Notes: generated by a model from the letters alone, not told the origin. 64,000 nucleotides of DNA from Leptospira sp. WS4.C2 (GCF_040833985.1 NZ_CP162139.1:248001-312000); one strand, 5' to 3'. Shown: positions 36,457 to 46,093, numbered from the stretch's first letter. Translations and numbers: made by a program.

Positions 36457-37180
36457 GATCTTCTTGGTCTACTCCGTCTGCAAAGTCTTCTACAGGAAGG
36501 CCTTTTTTAGAAGGATCTTCCAAATCTTTATATTTATGTTTTTCTTTTGCAGAGATAACACGGACTCTTTTGAAAGTTCCGTTTCCTTCGGATCTAGTGA
36601 AAACTCTTTCGTCTTCTTGGATTGCCATGTGAACAATTCTTCGTTCAAAAGGATTCATTGGATCTAAAAGTTTAGACCTTCCTGATTTGATGACCGATGC
36701 CGCAACTGATTTTGCCAATCGAATGAGAGATAACTCGCGTTTGTCGCGGTAAGATTCAATATCTAATACAATTTTTCTATTGTGGCGAATTCTTGGGTCT
36801 ACCATTAAGTTCAAAAGGAACTGGAGAGAATCTAATGTGCCCCCTCTTTTTCCAATGATGAGTCCAGATTCTTTACTAGTAAGTTCGACATAGATTTTTC
36901 CATCTACGTCACCCATTCCCACTACTTCCGCAGGTATTCCCATTTTTTTCAAAATGGTAATGATCACTCCGTGGATGATTTTTTCGGATGGGATGTCGTT
37001 GTTGGCAACAAACGCGCGTACAACGGCCGGTTTTTTTTGTGTGATTCCCAAAAATCCGGATTTTCCGGAATCAACTACTTCGAATCGTAAATCGCCTGGT
37101 TGGAGGCGAAGAGTTTCTAAAGAGTATTCTTCCGCCTCACTTTTAGTTTTTCCTTCGGCTTCGAAAATGTAATTATTCAT
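36449..37180 (-). CDS. jag: RNA-binding protein Jag/KhpB (KH and R3H domains)
   Basis: The 243-residue protein has the N-terminal Jag domain ([12 protein letters not shown] near 7-18), a KH domain with IIGKRGG (108-114) and an R3H domain with Arg180-x3-His184. The C-terminus is a charged tail (about 215-243). The order yidC-jag-mnmE is very conserved in bacteria. The protein binds RNA and affects cell-wall growth and sRNA/mRNA control in other species; direct targets here are unknown. It starts 28 bases after yidC. Confidence 0.93.
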   Translation of the reverse strand: MNNYIFEAEGKTKSEAEEYSLETLRLQPGDLRFEVVDSGKSGFLGITQKKPAVVRAFVANNDIPSEKIIHGVIITILKKMGIPAEVVGMGDVDGKIYVELTSKESGLIIGKRGGTLDSLQFLLNLMVDPRIRHNRKIVLDIESYRDKRELSLIRLAKSVAASVIKSGRSKLLDPMNPFERRIVHMAIQEDERVFTRSEGNGTFKRVRVISAKEKHKYKDLEDPSKKGLPVEDFADGVDQEDLD

Positions 37181-37208
37181 CTGTGATCTTCCTTGTTAAA
37201 CAATGATT

Positions 37209-39161
37209 TCATTTTTTCTTTTTGTTCTGGTTTCTAAATCCAGGTCGGGCTACCGTCGTAGCGTTGTTTGCTGGTTCTGGCCCATTATTTTTTGGTTTTT
37301 TGTCTTCCGATTTTCCAAACTTGTTTGTATACACTTGTTGGGCAATGGAGAGGATGTTTTGCATAGTCCAATACATGGTTACACCGGCAGGCATTGACCA
37401 GAAGAAGTATAACATGATGACAGGCATCATATACATCATCATTTTTTGGTTCGGGTCTGTAGAGACAGTTGTCATTCGAGACTGAACTACTTGGGTTGCT
37501 ACCATGATGAGTGGTAGGATGTTGATGGCAAGGGCACCAATAAAAGCTAACTTGGGAGTTGTGTAAACTGTATCTGGTTCACTCAAATCTTTGATCCATA
37601 AAAATGGGGAATTCCAAAGATCCACTGTATCAGAAAACGCAGTATAAAGTGCGATAAAGATAGGAATTTGGATGAGCATCGGAAGGCAACCCGCCATAGG
37701 ATTGGTTCCGTTCTTTTTGTACAACTCTACTGTTTTTTCTTGTTTGAGTTTTGGATCATCCGCATACTTTTCATTGATGAGTTTAATCTGCGGAGATAAC
37801 TCTTGCATCTTCTTCATTGATTCCGCCTGTTTTTTGTTCAGCGGATAGAATGCTAATTTGAAGAGGATCGCAAAAATAACAATAGCCCAACCGTAGTTAG
37901 GAATGACCAAGTAGATCTTTTTTAAGATCCAAACGATTCCGTTTCGAAGTGGGGTTGTAATCCCTTGGTTGAATGATTTGTCGAGTGAATCACTGAGACC
38001 AACAAATACTGAGTCTTTGTTGATTTTTGGATCAAGTTTGCTATCACGGAAAGCGGTTCCGTCAAGTTCTCTGACTCCTACGTAAGCCGCATAATCCAAG
38101 TTTACTTCTTCGCCGGGACCAAGTTTCCAGTTGTCGTAAACTAAGAGAACTCCCGTTTCATTCCCTTTGCGATTGTCGAGAAGTACTCCTGCTGGACTTT
38201 CATTTAACGGATCGATGACCCCAATAAAATAACGACTTCCTGTTCCCACAAAGTCCACTTTGTCAGTTGAACCTTTTTTAATTTCGTAACGAGTGTCTTT
38301 TCCTTCGTTGGAACCAAATAGGTTATCAAAAAATCCTTGGGTGCTTGTTCCATCTACGTGGTCTTTAAAACTTCCATCTAAATAGTAGTAACGAAAGTAA
38401 TGAGCATTGTCCCTATCATTAAAGTCTTCTTTTTTCTTAAGTACTGGTCCAAGGGAACTAAATGATCTAAAAAATACATCCGACTTAGTGGGAGAAACAT
38501 TGATTGTTTCTGTTGTTTTGTTTTTTAGAGTTAAATGAAATTTGAAATAGTTTTCGGAAGGAAAAAATTGGAATTTCTTTTGGATTGTAAATTTACCATC
38601 TAATGAAGGTGCTTCGAAGATGACCGTTTTTGTTTCGGCATTATAACTAGAACTAAAGTTTACTAAGTTATAAGCGGAAAAAGGAATGGTGTCTTTGTCT
38701 TCAATAATGTTGAAGTCAAAACCTTGTCCTCTTGTAAGTTCCACAGCCTTTTCTTTTTTTCCATCAAATTCGATTTCAAACTTAGGATCTTTCGCTATCG
38801 CAAATTCTGAACCGTCTGGTTCTTTATGGTCTTTGATGTAGTATTCAGTGATTCGACCACCTAAACTAGAAAAATGCACTAGGAAGGAATCTGTTTTTAG
38901 AGAGAACGTTTTTACATCTTCTGTTTTTACAGGATTTAATTTAGTGGTTTCCGTTGTAGGTTTTTTTAGTTCGGCTTTCGGATCCGCAGGTTTTCCTGTA
39001 GTTTTCTCTTTGTCAGAGTTTTCTTTTGAAACTTCATCCGCGGTTTTTGGTTTTGGAGTTTGCGGAGGAAAGAAGAAATAGTTTATCCCCATCCATACTG
39101 CTAAACTGAGGAATAGCGCGAGGAATAAACGACTTTGTCTGTTAGTGGAATCATTTTGCAT
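37209..39161 (-). CDS. yidC: Membrane protein insertase YidC
   Basis: The 650-residue insertase has the Gram-negative layout: an N-terminal membrane anchor (about 12-29), a Pro/Lys/Thr-rich linker (30-80), a large periplasmic domain (about 80-390), and the five-helix YidC/Oxa1 core (about 410-615) with the hydrophilic-groove region [16 protein letters not shown]. It inserts and folds inner-membrane proteins with or without SecYEG. The C-terminus is basic (ending NQNKKKK), which can contact the ribosome. yidD ends three bases upstream. Confidence 0.97.
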   Translation of the reverse strand: MQNDSTNRQSRLFLALFLSLAVWMGINYFFFPPQTPKPKTADEVSKENSDKEKTTGKPADPKAELKKPTTETTKLNPVKTEDVKTFSLKTDSFLVHFSSLGGRITEYYIKDHKEPDGSEFAIAKDPKFEIEFDGKKEKAVELTRGQGFDFNIIEDKDTIPFSAYNLVNFSSSYNAETKTVIFEAPSLDGKFTIQKKFQFFPSENYFKFHLTLKNKTTETINVSPTKSDVFFRSFSSLGPVLKKKEDFNDRDNAHYFRYYYLDGSFKDHVDGTSTQGFFDNLFGSNEGKDTRYEIKKGSTDKVDFVGTGSRYFIGVIDPLNESPAGVLLDNRKGNETGVLLVYDNWKLGPGEEVNLDYAAYVGVRELDGTAFRDSKLDPKINKDSVFVGLSDSLDKSFNQGITTPLRNGIVWILKKIYLVIPNYGWAIVIFAILFKLAFYPLNKKQAESMKKMQELSPQIKLINEKYADDPKLKQEKTVELYKKNGTNPMAGCLPMLIQIPIFIALYTAFSDTVDLWNSPFLWIKDLSEPDTVYTTPKLAFIGALAINILPLIMVATQVVQSRMTTVSTDPNQKMMMYMMPVIMLYFFWSMPAGVTMYWTMQNILSIAQQVYTNKFGKSEDKKPKNNGPEPANNATTVARPGFRNQNKKKK

Positions 39162-39164
39162 AAG

Positions 39165-39392
39165 TTAACTCTTGTTAAAGGATTTCGGTAAAGGGTCATG
39201 CCCACCTTCGTGATAGGGGTGGCATTTAGAAATTCGAATCACACTAAGAACAAACGCTTTGTACCATGGGTAGGTTTCAAATGCTTGTTTGGCGTACTCG
39301 GAACAACTTGGGGTAAACCGGCAAGCCGGAGGCAATAGGGGGGACAGCAGTTTTTTGTAGAGGTAAATAAGAACCAAAAACAGCCGATTCAT
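39165..39392 (-). CDS. yidD: Membrane protein insertion efficiency factor YidD
   Basis: The 75-residue protein has the full family signature: [20 protein letters not shown] near 12-31 (three conserved Cys overall) and [12 protein letters not shown] near the end. It assists YidC-dependent insertion at the inner membrane. The ATG overlaps the rnpA stop by four bases, and the stop is three bases before yidC, as expected for this cluster. Confidence 0.95.
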   Translation of the reverse strand: MNRLFLVLIYLYKKLLSPLLPPACRFTPSCSEYAKQAFETYPWYKAFVLSVIRISKCHPYHEGGHDPLPKSFNKS

Positions 39393-39649
39393 GGGAATTG
39401 TTTTAGAACCGAAAGGAAAAAAACCTCTCGGTCTTCCTTAGATAACTTCGCAAATCCTACCTGCGCCAATAAAGCATAATCGTATCCTATTGGAAAAGCA
39501 GGAAGATGTTTCCGAACCAGTTCTCTCAGGATTCGTTTGGAACGGTTACGTTCAACGGCTGTTTTGTGAGTTTTATCGGGACAAAATAGAAAACTGGCAA
39601 AAGGAAGGCCGTTTTTTCGAACAAGCCATCGCATCGGTGGCCTGCCCAT
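39389..39649 (-). CDS. rnpA: RNase P protein component, start codon uncertain
   Basis: This frame encodes the protein subunit that helps RNase P cut tRNA precursors. The RNR signature is [14 protein letters not shown] near residues 33-46. The only normal in-frame start is ATG 39649, which has no Shine-Dalgarno sequence. Family-like residues continue upstream in frame (ETLHDPTRIQELFRQNRK) back to a TAG at 39716-39718. A good AGGAG (39713-39717) is followed after six bases by TCG (39704-39706), exactly where a TTG would be expected. The given start is therefore conservative and the true protein is probably about 105 residues. It overlaps yidD by four bases. Confidence 0.85.
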   Translation of the reverse strand: MGRPPMRWLVRKNGLPFASFLFCPDKTHKTAVERNRSKRILRELVRKHLPAFPIGYDYALLAQVGFAKLSKEDREVFFLSVLKQFP

Positions 39650-39720
39650 TTTACGATTCTGACGAAAGAGTTCCTGGATTCTGGTTGGGTCGTGAAGGGT
39701 CTCCGAAGGAAGCTCCTAAA

Positions 39721-39882
39721 TTAGAACTTTCTCCCGATTTTTTCGTCGGAAACAGTCAATTTAGCGCGTCCTTTTCTTCTTCTGGAGGCTATCACATTTC
39801 TTCCACCTGGGGTAGCCATTCTAGTTCGGAATCCGTGAGTTCTCACGCGTTTAATATTACTCGGTTGGTACGTACGTTTCAT
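39721..39882 (-). CDS. rpmH: 50S ribosomal protein L34
   Basis: Found on the reverse complement; the frame opens with ATG at 39882 and ends with TAA at 39721. The 53-residue product begins [19 protein letters not shown] and continues with [20 protein letters not shown], the unmistakable L34 pattern. AGGTG precedes the ATG at five bases. A C-terminal extension ([13 protein letters not shown]) makes it slightly longer than the usual 44-47 residues. It is the first gene of the rnpA-yidD-yidC-jag-mnmE cluster, whose promoter should lie in 39883-39998. Confidence 0.95.
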   Translation of the reverse strand: MKRTYQPSNIKRVRTHGFRTRMATPGGRNVIASRRRKGRAKLTVSDEKIGRKF

Positions 39883-39998
39883 GAAACACCTAATTTATCT
39901 ATATATGATCGCAAAAATATGAGGTCTTTTGAAAGGTTTTTGGTACCCTCATGGAAGTCAAGGGGAATTGGGAAAAATGATTGGACAGAGGCTATCTT

Positions 39999-41159
39999 AT
40001 GAGACATAAGGTAGAAACTTTGGTTTGGGCGAGTCACTTACCGTTTCGTGCGACGTTCAAAAGAAACTCATTGTTTTTTGTGATCGGCTTACTTACGACG
40101 CTTTCTTTATTTTCTCAAACCGCCCAGAACCGAAACCGAAAACTCCCCCTTTTTTCTCAGTCTGCGAATCTGGAGTCTGCACTCAGGGAGTCGATTTTGT
40201 ATTTCAAACGAATGCCCAAGGATATAAAATTTCGTTTTTTGGAAGAGGAGTATACAAACAGGGAGATCCTCAAGTCCTTAGCGGAACTTCAAACGATAGT
40301 CCATGACTTTTCAGATCATCAAATTCAGGATGAAATAAAAAAAAGATTTAAGCTGGTAAACTTAAGTCCTTCCGATGGGCCACCCACTATAACAGGATAT
40401 TATGAAGTACGAATTTATGGAAAAACCAAACCAGAAGGAGAATACCAATACCCAGCATTATCTCAACCCGTAACGAAGTCAGATAATAGAATTTTAGAAA
40501 ATCCAATTCACTTTCCTCGGGAGAGATGGAAAGAAAAGTCCATTTGGGAAAAATATTCAAAACCAATTGTGTTTTTACGTTTAACCGACTTACATTTAGC
40601 ACAACTAGAAGGATCAGCACTGGTTCAAACGGAGACAAACGAATTGTTTCGTATCAATTATGCAGGGGACAATGGTCAGAATTATATCAGTCCTTCCGTT
40701 TATCTTAAAGGAATTTGTCCCAGTTTGAAACCATACCATTTATCAAATTGTATCCAATCAAACCCGAAAGAAGTCACTGAGGCGATATTAAAAAATCCTA
40801 GGTATATATTCTTTGAAAAAGAAACTCAAACAAATCCCAAAATAATGGAAGAAGACCTTGGGCCATTCGGAACTGGCGGAATTCGATTAGTTCCTTTTCG
40901 TTCTGTTGCGATGGACAAAAAAATTCCTTTAGGATTTCCTATCCTTCTATCCTTTCAATCGGGAAGCGAACAGGCAAACGATCGTTTGGTGTTTGTGCAT
41001 GACCGTGGAAATGCCATTACCGGTGAGGGTAGATTGGATTATTATTTAGGAAACGGAAAAGGAGCGGAAGAGGTTGCAAACAATTTATTAACTAAGGGAA
41101 AAGTGACTTTGTTACTTCCAAAAAAAGAAAAACAGATAAGGGAAGAGAAAATAAAATAA
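39999..41159 (+). CDS. MltA-domain lytic transglycosylase
   Basis: The 386-residue protein has a long basic N-terminal region, a signal-anchor segment (about 24-40, ending LSLFSQ), and the MltA landmarks: ITGYYEV near residue 126, YISPSVYLKG, a short NPRYIFF motif, and a late DRGNAITGEGRLDYYLGNG with the catalytic-aspartate region. The family cleaves murein glycan strands to 1,6-anhydro products. The ATG at 39999 was chosen over TTG 39981 because AGAGG lies seven bases upstream. It is divergent from rpmH. It lacks the lipobox of E. coli MltA. Confidence 0.8.
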   Translation: MRHKVETLVWASHLPFRATFKRNSLFFVIGLLTTLSLFSQTAQNRNRKLPLFSQSANLESALRESILYFKRMPKDIKFRFLEEEYTNREILKSLAELQTIVHDFSDHQIQDEIKKRFKLVNLSPSDGPPTITGYYEVRIYGKTKPEGEYQYPALSQPVTKSDNRILENPIHFPRERWKEKSIWEKYSKPIVFLRLTDLHLAQLEGSALVQTETNELFRINYAGDNGQNYISPSVYLKGICPSLKPYHLSNCIQSNPKEVTEAILKNPRYIFFEKETQTNPKIMEEDLGPFGTGGIRLVPFRSVAMDKKIPLGFPILLSFQSGSEQANDRLVFVHDRGNAITGEGRLDYYLGNGKGAEEVANNLLTKGKVTLLLPKKEKQIREEKIK

Positions 41160-41172
41160 AAAAATTTAAAGA

Positions 41173-41856
41173 TTATTGATCCTTTTTAATTCCATGATAA
41201 AAAATTTCAAAAAGAGTTTCGATTTCTTCTTTTGGATCCATTGGTAATTTCGGAGCCAATACAAATTTAGTAATGAGTAAACTGGCACCTAAACTAAAAG
41301 AATTCCTTACGATTTGATGGGGATCTAAATCCTTTCTGATTTCACCAATTTCTTGGAAGTAGCGAATTGCTTCGAATGAGGTATCATACAAATTTGTTTT
41401 CCAGAGAATCCCAAAAATCTCAGCGAATTCTTTCGAGAATAGAAGGGCACCGAGTAGTAGTTTTATTTTTTTTGGTTCTTTGGATACTGCTTCCCATCGA
41501 GCTTTGAGAATCGAAGTATACCAATCTTTAAAATTTGGTTTTAGCAATAGTAATCGTTCCTTTAGGTCTGACATATGACCGGGAACAATTGTGGACAATA
41601 GTAAACCAGACAAAATCCTTTTGTATAAATCAAACTTTGTTGGAAAATATTTAAAAAGCGTACGTTCTGTAACGCCGGCGCTTTTTGCCAATTCTGCCGT
41701 GGTAGCACCTGCAAATCCTAATTCTGCAAAAACATCTTCTGCTGCCTTGATGATGTCCTGTTCTTTTTCAGATTGTGGATTTTTATAGGCATCAAATTCG
41801 TTTTGAAGTATTTTTAAGGTTAGTTTCATCAATTTCCATTCGCTCTTTTGAATCAT
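41173..41856 (-). CDS. TetR-family transcriptional repressor
   Basis: The 227-residue regulator has a TetR helix-turn-helix at about residues 52-71 (ATTAELAKSAGVTERTLFKYF; key Thr-Leu-Phe-Lys-Tyr-Phe end) and a ligand-binding helical C-terminal domain. AGGAGG seven bases before the ATG at 41856 is one of the strongest ribosome-binding sites in the window. It is divergent from a PhlG-like hydrolase and GST pair, and two similar 18-bp inverted repeats lie between them, so it most likely represses those genes and perhaps itself. The ligand is unknown. Confidence 0.93.
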   Translation of the reverse strand: MIQKSEWKLMKLTLKILQNEFDAYKNPQSEKEQDIIKAAEDVFAELGFAGATTAELAKSAGVTERTLFKYFPTKFDLYKRILSGLLLSTIVPGHMSDLKERLLLLKPNFKDWYTSILKARWEAVSKEPKKIKLLLGALLFSKEFAEIFGILWKTNLYDTSFEAIRYFQEIGEIRKDLDPHQIVRNSFSLGASLLITKFVLAPKLPMDPKEEIETLFEIFYHGIKKDQ

Positions 41857-41892
41857 TTTTTCCCTCCTCTCAATTTTTTCGATTGATTTTTT

Positions 41893-41910
41893 GTATAGTA
41901 ATTACTTTAC
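41893..41910. promoter_or_regulatory. Predicted TetR operator 1
   Basis: GTATAG-TAATTA-CTTTAC is an inverted repeat with one mismatch in the outer arms and a palindromic core (AGTAATTACT, 41897-41906). It lies between the divergent TetR and hydrolase genes, 37 bp from the repressor start. The same arms recur 33 bp further on. Confidence 0.6.
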
Positions 41911-41925
41911 ATGAGAAATGTCGTT

Positions 41926-41943
41926 GTATAGCATTTACTATAC
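41926..41943. promoter_or_regulatory. Predicted TetR operator 2
   Basis: GTATAG-CATTTA-CTATAC is an 18-bp site with perfect 6-bp arms, the same layout as operator 1. It ends 13 bp before the hydrolase ATG, so a bound repressor would block its promoter or translation start. The spacing of 33 bp between site starts is about three helical turns. Confidence 0.65.
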
Positions 41944-41956
41944 CTTGGGGGATGGA

Positions 41957-42613
41957 ATGAAAAAAGTCAAATTGGGACTACTGCCAAAGTTAGGAATTAG
42001 TTGGAATCGGAAGCTTGTGGCTACTGCAGAGTCAGGAAGAGAAGTTTTGCCGGACGGGCGTATTAAATATTGGATTCGCCATGATGAAATAAAAGGAGTG
42101 AATCCGAAAATGTTAGTTTGGTGGTTTCAACATTTAGAAGGGGATATAACATATGAGGGAGGTGTCTATAATCGATACCATGTATGGCATCCGGAAGACC
42201 ATGTTCATGTCAGTTACGAAAAACGGAAACCGGATGGGAGTATTGGACCAGGTGCTGAACTTAGAATCGTAGAATACTTAGGTAGGCAAAAAAGTTATTT
42301 AGTGAACGTTGTGAGTTCAATTGAAAAATTGGATGAAGAGGGTTTTATTCATAATCCTCGTCTGAATGGAATTTTGCCTATTGCTCGAATGGAATATAGT
42401 TTTAAAGAAACAGAAAATGGAACCCATTATGCGAATTGTTTGATTGTGGGATGGAAAGGCTTTAGTTTTAAGCTCTTTCGGCCAATCTTTGAATTTTTGT
42501 TCTTTGACAAAAACCATGGATTTGCTTGGATCAAACATAACATTGAAGAGGTGGGTCAGTTCGAACGTTTTTTACCTGATCTCTATAGGAAGGAAAATGA
42601 AAATTTACGGTGA
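41957..42613 (+). CDS. PhlG-like (DAPG/phloretin) C-C hydrolase family protein
   Basis: The 218-residue protein contains MLVWWFQH (52-59), a glycine-rich turn, and VWHPEDHVH (76-84), an arrangement like the zinc-binding, His-rich core of 2,4-diacetylphloroglucinol hydrolase PhlG. Family members cut C-C bonds in acylated phenolics. The ATG at 41957 was preferred over one at 41918 because GGGGGA precedes it and the other start lies before operator 2. A GST gene overlaps its 3' end. The match is to motif pattern only, so the substrate is open. Confidence 0.55.
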   Translation: MKKVKLGLLPKLGISWNRKLVATAESGREVLPDGRIKYWIRHDEIKGVNPKMLVWWFQHLEGDITYEGGVYNRYHVWHPEDHVHVSYEKRKPDGSIGPGAELRIVEYLGRQKSYLVNVVSSIEKLDEEGFIHNPRLNGILPIARMEYSFKETENGTHYANCLIVGWKGFSFKLFRPIFEFLFFDKNHGFAWIKHNIEEVGQFERFLPDLYRKENENLR

Positions 42614-43199
42614 TAAACAATCTGGTAATAGCTACAAACTAATCCTTTTGGCTTCCTTCTTACAGATACCTTATGAATGGCAAGACATTGACACTAAAAA
42701 GGGAGAAACCAGGACAGATTCTTTTTTGCAAATGAATCCGAATGGAAAAATTCCAATTTTAGTTTTAGACGACGGACGGATTTTGTCCGAGTCCAATGCC
42801 ATTTTAAATTTTTTAGCAGAAGGAAGTGATCTGATTCCTAAAGACTCATTCGAAAGAGCTAAAGTGTTTCAGTGGCAGTTCTTTGAACAGTACAGTCATG
42901 AACCTTATATTGCGGTTGCAAGATACATTCGTCATTATCTTGGAATTCCTGCCGAGAGACGTGGAGAGTATGAATCGAAACAAATGGGAGGTCATAAAGC
43001 TTTGAAGGTTATGGAAACCCAGTTGGGAAAAACACCGTATCTAGTTGGAGATTACCTGACTACCGCCGACATTTCGTTATTTGCTTACACACATGTAGCC
43101 GAGGAAGGCGGATTTGATTTATCGTCGTATCCAAAAATTTTGGATTGGATCAAACGAATCCAATCCTTGGAAAAATTTAAACCAATGAAGTCATTTTGA
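42597..43199 (+). CDS. Glutathione S-transferase family protein
   Basis: The 200-residue protein starts MKIYGDKQSGNSYK and has a thioredoxin-like N-terminal domain with MNPNGKIPILVLDDG (near 42-56), ESNAIL for the gamma-glutamyl site (61-66), and an all-helical C-terminal domain with TTADISLFAY. The ATG at 42597 has GGAAGGAAA just upstream and overlaps the hydrolase gene by 17 bases, so both are probably controlled by the TetR repressor. A detoxification role suits this setting. The 3' end overlaps the convergent CDF gene by nine bases. Confidence 0.9.
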   Translation: MKIYGDKQSGNSYKLILLASFLQIPYEWQDIDTKKGETRTDSFLQMNPNGKIPILVLDDGRILSESNAILNFLAEGSDLIPKDSFERAKVFQWQFFEQYSHEPYIAVARYIRHYLGIPAERRGEYESKQMGGHKALKVMETQLGKTPYLVGDYLTTADISLFAYTHVAEEGGFDLSSYPKILDWIKRIQSLEKFKPMKSF

Positions 43200-44117
43200 A
43201 TGGAGCTCACATTGTTCTGCATCTGTTTCTAGTTCTATGGTAGTATGGATGATTTCAAAATCTAGAGCTACCTTTCGAATTTTCTCTTTTACTTTTTGAA
43301 ATTCATTTAGTTTTACAGTTTTATCTATCAATACATGCAAAGAAGCAACATGGTGGTTACCGTCTAAACTCCAGATTTTAATATCATGTACTGAGTGAAT
43401 TCCTTTAATTTTTTCCCATCTACTGATTAAGTTTTTTCGATCGATTGATTCAGGAACTGCCTGTAACATCACAATCATCACTTGTTTGATGTTACCGTAA
43501 GCATTCCATAAAATCCATAGTGCTATCCCCAATGAAAGTAAGGGGTCAAACCAAGGAAATTGGAAAAACATCATGACAATACTTCCGATAAGGACTGCGA
43601 TCCATCCAAGAATATCTTCTAGAAAATGAAGGAACACTGCTTTCTCTGTTAATGATTTACCATGGTTCAATCGGAGCATGGCTGCTCCATTCACAATAAC
43701 TCCAATGATGGCGAGAATAAACATAATGTTAGCTTTTGTTTCTTCGGGAGTGATGAATCTTTTGATTGATTCAATGATCATAAAAATGGAACCAACAGAA
43801 AGAAAGACAGAGATGATGAGGGCACCAAGAATAGAAAATCGTTTGTAACCGTAATCAAAATAATTGTCTTTTGGTTTTGTGGAAACTTTTTGCAAATACC
43901 AAACGAGGGCAAGAGACAATGCATCGCCAAAGTCATGAAAGGCATCGGAGATAATGGCAATGCTATTGGAAAAAATCCCTCCGACTAACTCAATCAGAGA
44001 AAAACTTAAGTTAAGCGCAAATGCCCAAGCTAAGTTTTTAGATGAAGATGAGTTATGGCTGTCGTGATGATCGTGCGAGTGGTGGTCGTGATTGGAATGA
44101 TTATGACCTTGTCCCAT
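43191..44117 (-). CDS. Cation diffusion facilitator (Zn/Cd/Co exporter, CzcD-like)
   Basis: The 308-residue transporter has a His-rich cytoplasmic N-terminus (GHNHSNHDHHSHDHHDSH, residues 4-21), six membrane helices, and the CDF metal site: SDAFHDFGD in helix 2 (His/Asp) and HFLEDILGW in helix 5 (His/Asp). The C-terminal cytoplasmic domain has HHVASLHVLI. It should export divalent metal in exchange for protons. It lies alone on the minus strand. The His/Asp site predicts zinc, with cadmium or cobalt possible. Confidence 0.92.
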   Translation of the reverse strand: MGQGHNHSNHDHHSHDHHDSHNSSSSKNLAWAFALNLSFSLIELVGGIFSNSIAIISDAFHDFGDALSLALVWYLQKVSTKPKDNYFDYGYKRFSILGALIISVFLSVGSIFMIIESIKRFITPEETKANIMFILAIIGVIVNGAAMLRLNHGKSLTEKAVFLHFLEDILGWIAVLIGSIVMMFFQFPWFDPLLSLGIALWILWNAYGNIKQVMIVMLQAVPESIDRKNLISRWEKIKGIHSVHDIKIWSLDGNHHVASLHVLIDKTVKLNEFQKVKEKIRKVALDFEIIHTTIELETDAEQCELHSK

Positions 44118-44200
44118 AGAGGCTATGGTTTCAGATTAGTTTTTTCTCTGCAACTAAAGAAAGAGCTGAAAACAAAGTGAGTTCGCTAATTTGATAACAT

Positions 44201-46093
44201 TCAATCAAAAAGAATTTGTGGTCTTGAGTAAAGATATCCTTGGACAACGTGACAAGAGGTTTGTCTTAGGCGGAGGAGTTGCTCTTCGTTTTCAATGCCT
44301 TCTGCAATGGTTTTGAGTCCCAATGAGTCAGCTAAATGACAAATGGATTCTAAAAGAAGAAAGTTTCGATCAGAAAATGCAATATCATCTAAAAAAGATT
44401 TATCAATTTTCAATTCATCAAATTGTATTTTTTGCATATAATGAAGTGATGAATAGCCTTTTCCAAAATCATCCAAGGAAACGGAAATTCCTTTCGATCT
44501 GAGTTCTGTTACAATTTGTTGGATGGTTTCTATTTCATCTAAGAATACATCTTCTGTAATTTCGAATATGATATGTTTAGGATCAATGTTGTGATCTAAT
44601 AAATAATGAATGATATATTCATTAAAGTTTGGGTATAAAAAGAATATGGGTGAAATATTGATAGAAATTTGTATATTCTTTCCATAAGATTCTAATAATC
44701 TTGGAATATGAGAAATTACCTTTTCAAATATACATTTTCCAAATGGAACAATTAACTCAGATTTGGTGATGATTGGTATAAATTCATCAGGTGGGACATC
44801 TCCAAATTCCGGTAGATTCCATCTGGCGAGTGCTTCTAGTCCTACCGTTTGTTTGGAAGTAATGTCGACTTTTTCTTGGTAAGCTATCTTGAAGTTACCT
44901 CCATTGATAGCCTTTTCCAAATAATTCTTTAGTTTTTGTTCTCTTTCAATCTTTGATTCCATTCCTGATTGGAACCAAACCAATTTTGTTAAAATCCCGT
45001 CTTTTGCAACATTCATCGCGATGGAAAGTTTGCGTATGATTTCATCTAGGTGGGTTGCGTCTTGGGGAAATTGAATTCCAGAAACTCTATATTGTAATCG
45101 ATGTCCTAACCGTTCTGGAGTTAATAACTCGTTATTGTTGAGGTCAAATTTTACAATAGCCTCTTCGATTTTGGTTTTGCTTGAGTTTTCGATCCAAAGT
45201 ATAAATTCATCGCCACCCAAACTCGCAACTAGTACATCTGGTTTTTCATCAGTATATAACTTTAATACACAGCCTGTTAATGTAATGATCTGATCTCCAA
45301 ATCCAATTCCATGTAAAGCATTGATTACTTTGAGTCCTTTTAAATTAATCAATAGAAGAAATGATTCTGATACACCTGAGTTGATTCTATTTTGAATTAA
45401 TTTTTCAAATAAATATCTGTTTGGTAGATGTGTTAAAGAATCATAAAATGCTAGTTTATCGATATGTTTCTGAGATTTTAATATTTTGCTTCTCGATTCT
45501 TTGAGATAAATTATATTTTTAATTAATTTTGACCTTAGTCTTTGGATTAAAAAACCAGTTAAAACAGAGAATAGAATTAAACTGATAGAATTAAAAATCC
45601 ATTCTCTTGGACTATTATTTCTAATTCCTAAGGAATCAGGGAATCGAATCAAGGAAAGATATACGAGTCCACCAAATAAAGCAGGAAGTAACGATACGAG
45701 GAGAGAAGAGATTAAACTTAAAATGGGTGGAAGAAAAACAAAAAAGGAAACGATCATAAAAGCTATTGAAATTTCAGCGCTACCTAAAAGACCACTTCGC
45801 GCATAGGATAACACCGAGATGAATACGGTTGTACAGATTAAACTAAAAACACGAATGATTAATGGTACTTTGTTTTTTAAGAGAAATTCTAAAAAGAGAA
45901 TCGCTGCAAAGCTGAGGTCTACGATAAAAAAAAGGTAATCAACTTCGCCTTGGAGGGTTAAAAGGGGAAGAATATGTAAACTTGCAGCAACAACAAACAA
46001 ACCTGATGCGGCCAAAAGAAACCGGCGAAGAAGGGGACTTGTGTCCTTTCGGAATTTCGTCCAGTAGACATATTTGTGTTTATCTTTTAGCAT
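44201..46093 (-). CDS. Membrane GGDEF-EAL protein with degenerate GGDEF half
   Basis: The 630-residue protein has about six to seven membrane helices (residues 20-190) as its sensor. A GGDEF domain follows (GGDEF at 293-297), then an EAL domain (EALARW near 413). The EAL set looks complete (NIS, EITE, DDFGKGYS, LKID, AEGIE, QGYLYS). The GGDEF domain keeps its name motif, but the metal-binding DxD/F-K and the ND that follows are replaced (INLKGLKVINA). That suggests it is not a working cyclase and may only bind GTP to control the EAL half. Net phosphodiesterase activity is the best guess. Confidence 0.88.
   Translation of the reverse strand: MLKDKHKYVYWTKFRKDTSPLLRRFLLAASGLFVVAASLHILPLLTLQGEVDYLFFIVDLSFAAILFLEFLLKNKVPLIIRVFSLICTTVFISVLSYARSGLLGSAEISIAFMIVSFFVFLPPILSLISSLLVSLLPALFGGLVYLSLIRFPDSLGIRNNSPREWIFNSISLILFSVLTGFLIQRLRSKLIKNIIYLKESRSKILKSQKHIDKLAFYDSLTHLPNRYLFEKLIQNRINSGVSESFLLLINLKGLKVINALHGIGFGDQIITLTGCVLKLYTDEKPDVLVASLGGDEFILWIENSSKTKIEEAIVKFDLNNNELLTPERLGHRLQYRVSGIQFPQDATHLDEIIRKLSIAMNVAKDGILTKLVWFQSGMESKIEREQKLKNYLEKAINGGNFKIAYQEKVDITSKQTVGLEALARWNLPEFGDVPPDEFIPIITKSELIVPFGKCIFEKVISHIPRLLESYGKNIQISINISPIFFLYPNFNEYIIHYLLDHNIDPKHIIFEITEDVFLDEIETIQQIVTELRSKGISVSLDDFGKGYSSLHYMQKIQFDELKIDKSFLDDIAFSDRNFLLLESICHLADSLGLKTIAEGIENEEQLLRLRQTSCHVVQGYLYSRPQILFD

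Noticed and set aside
39883..39998. Possible replication origin beside rpmH
   Set aside because: rpmH can lie near oriC, but there is no dnaA or dnaN here and no cluster of DnaA boxes could be seen.
39490..40002. 170-codon open frame on the plus strand
   Set aside because: It lies opposite rnpA and rpmH; the minus strand gives an unmistakable L34 protein and RnpA, so this frame is a shadow.
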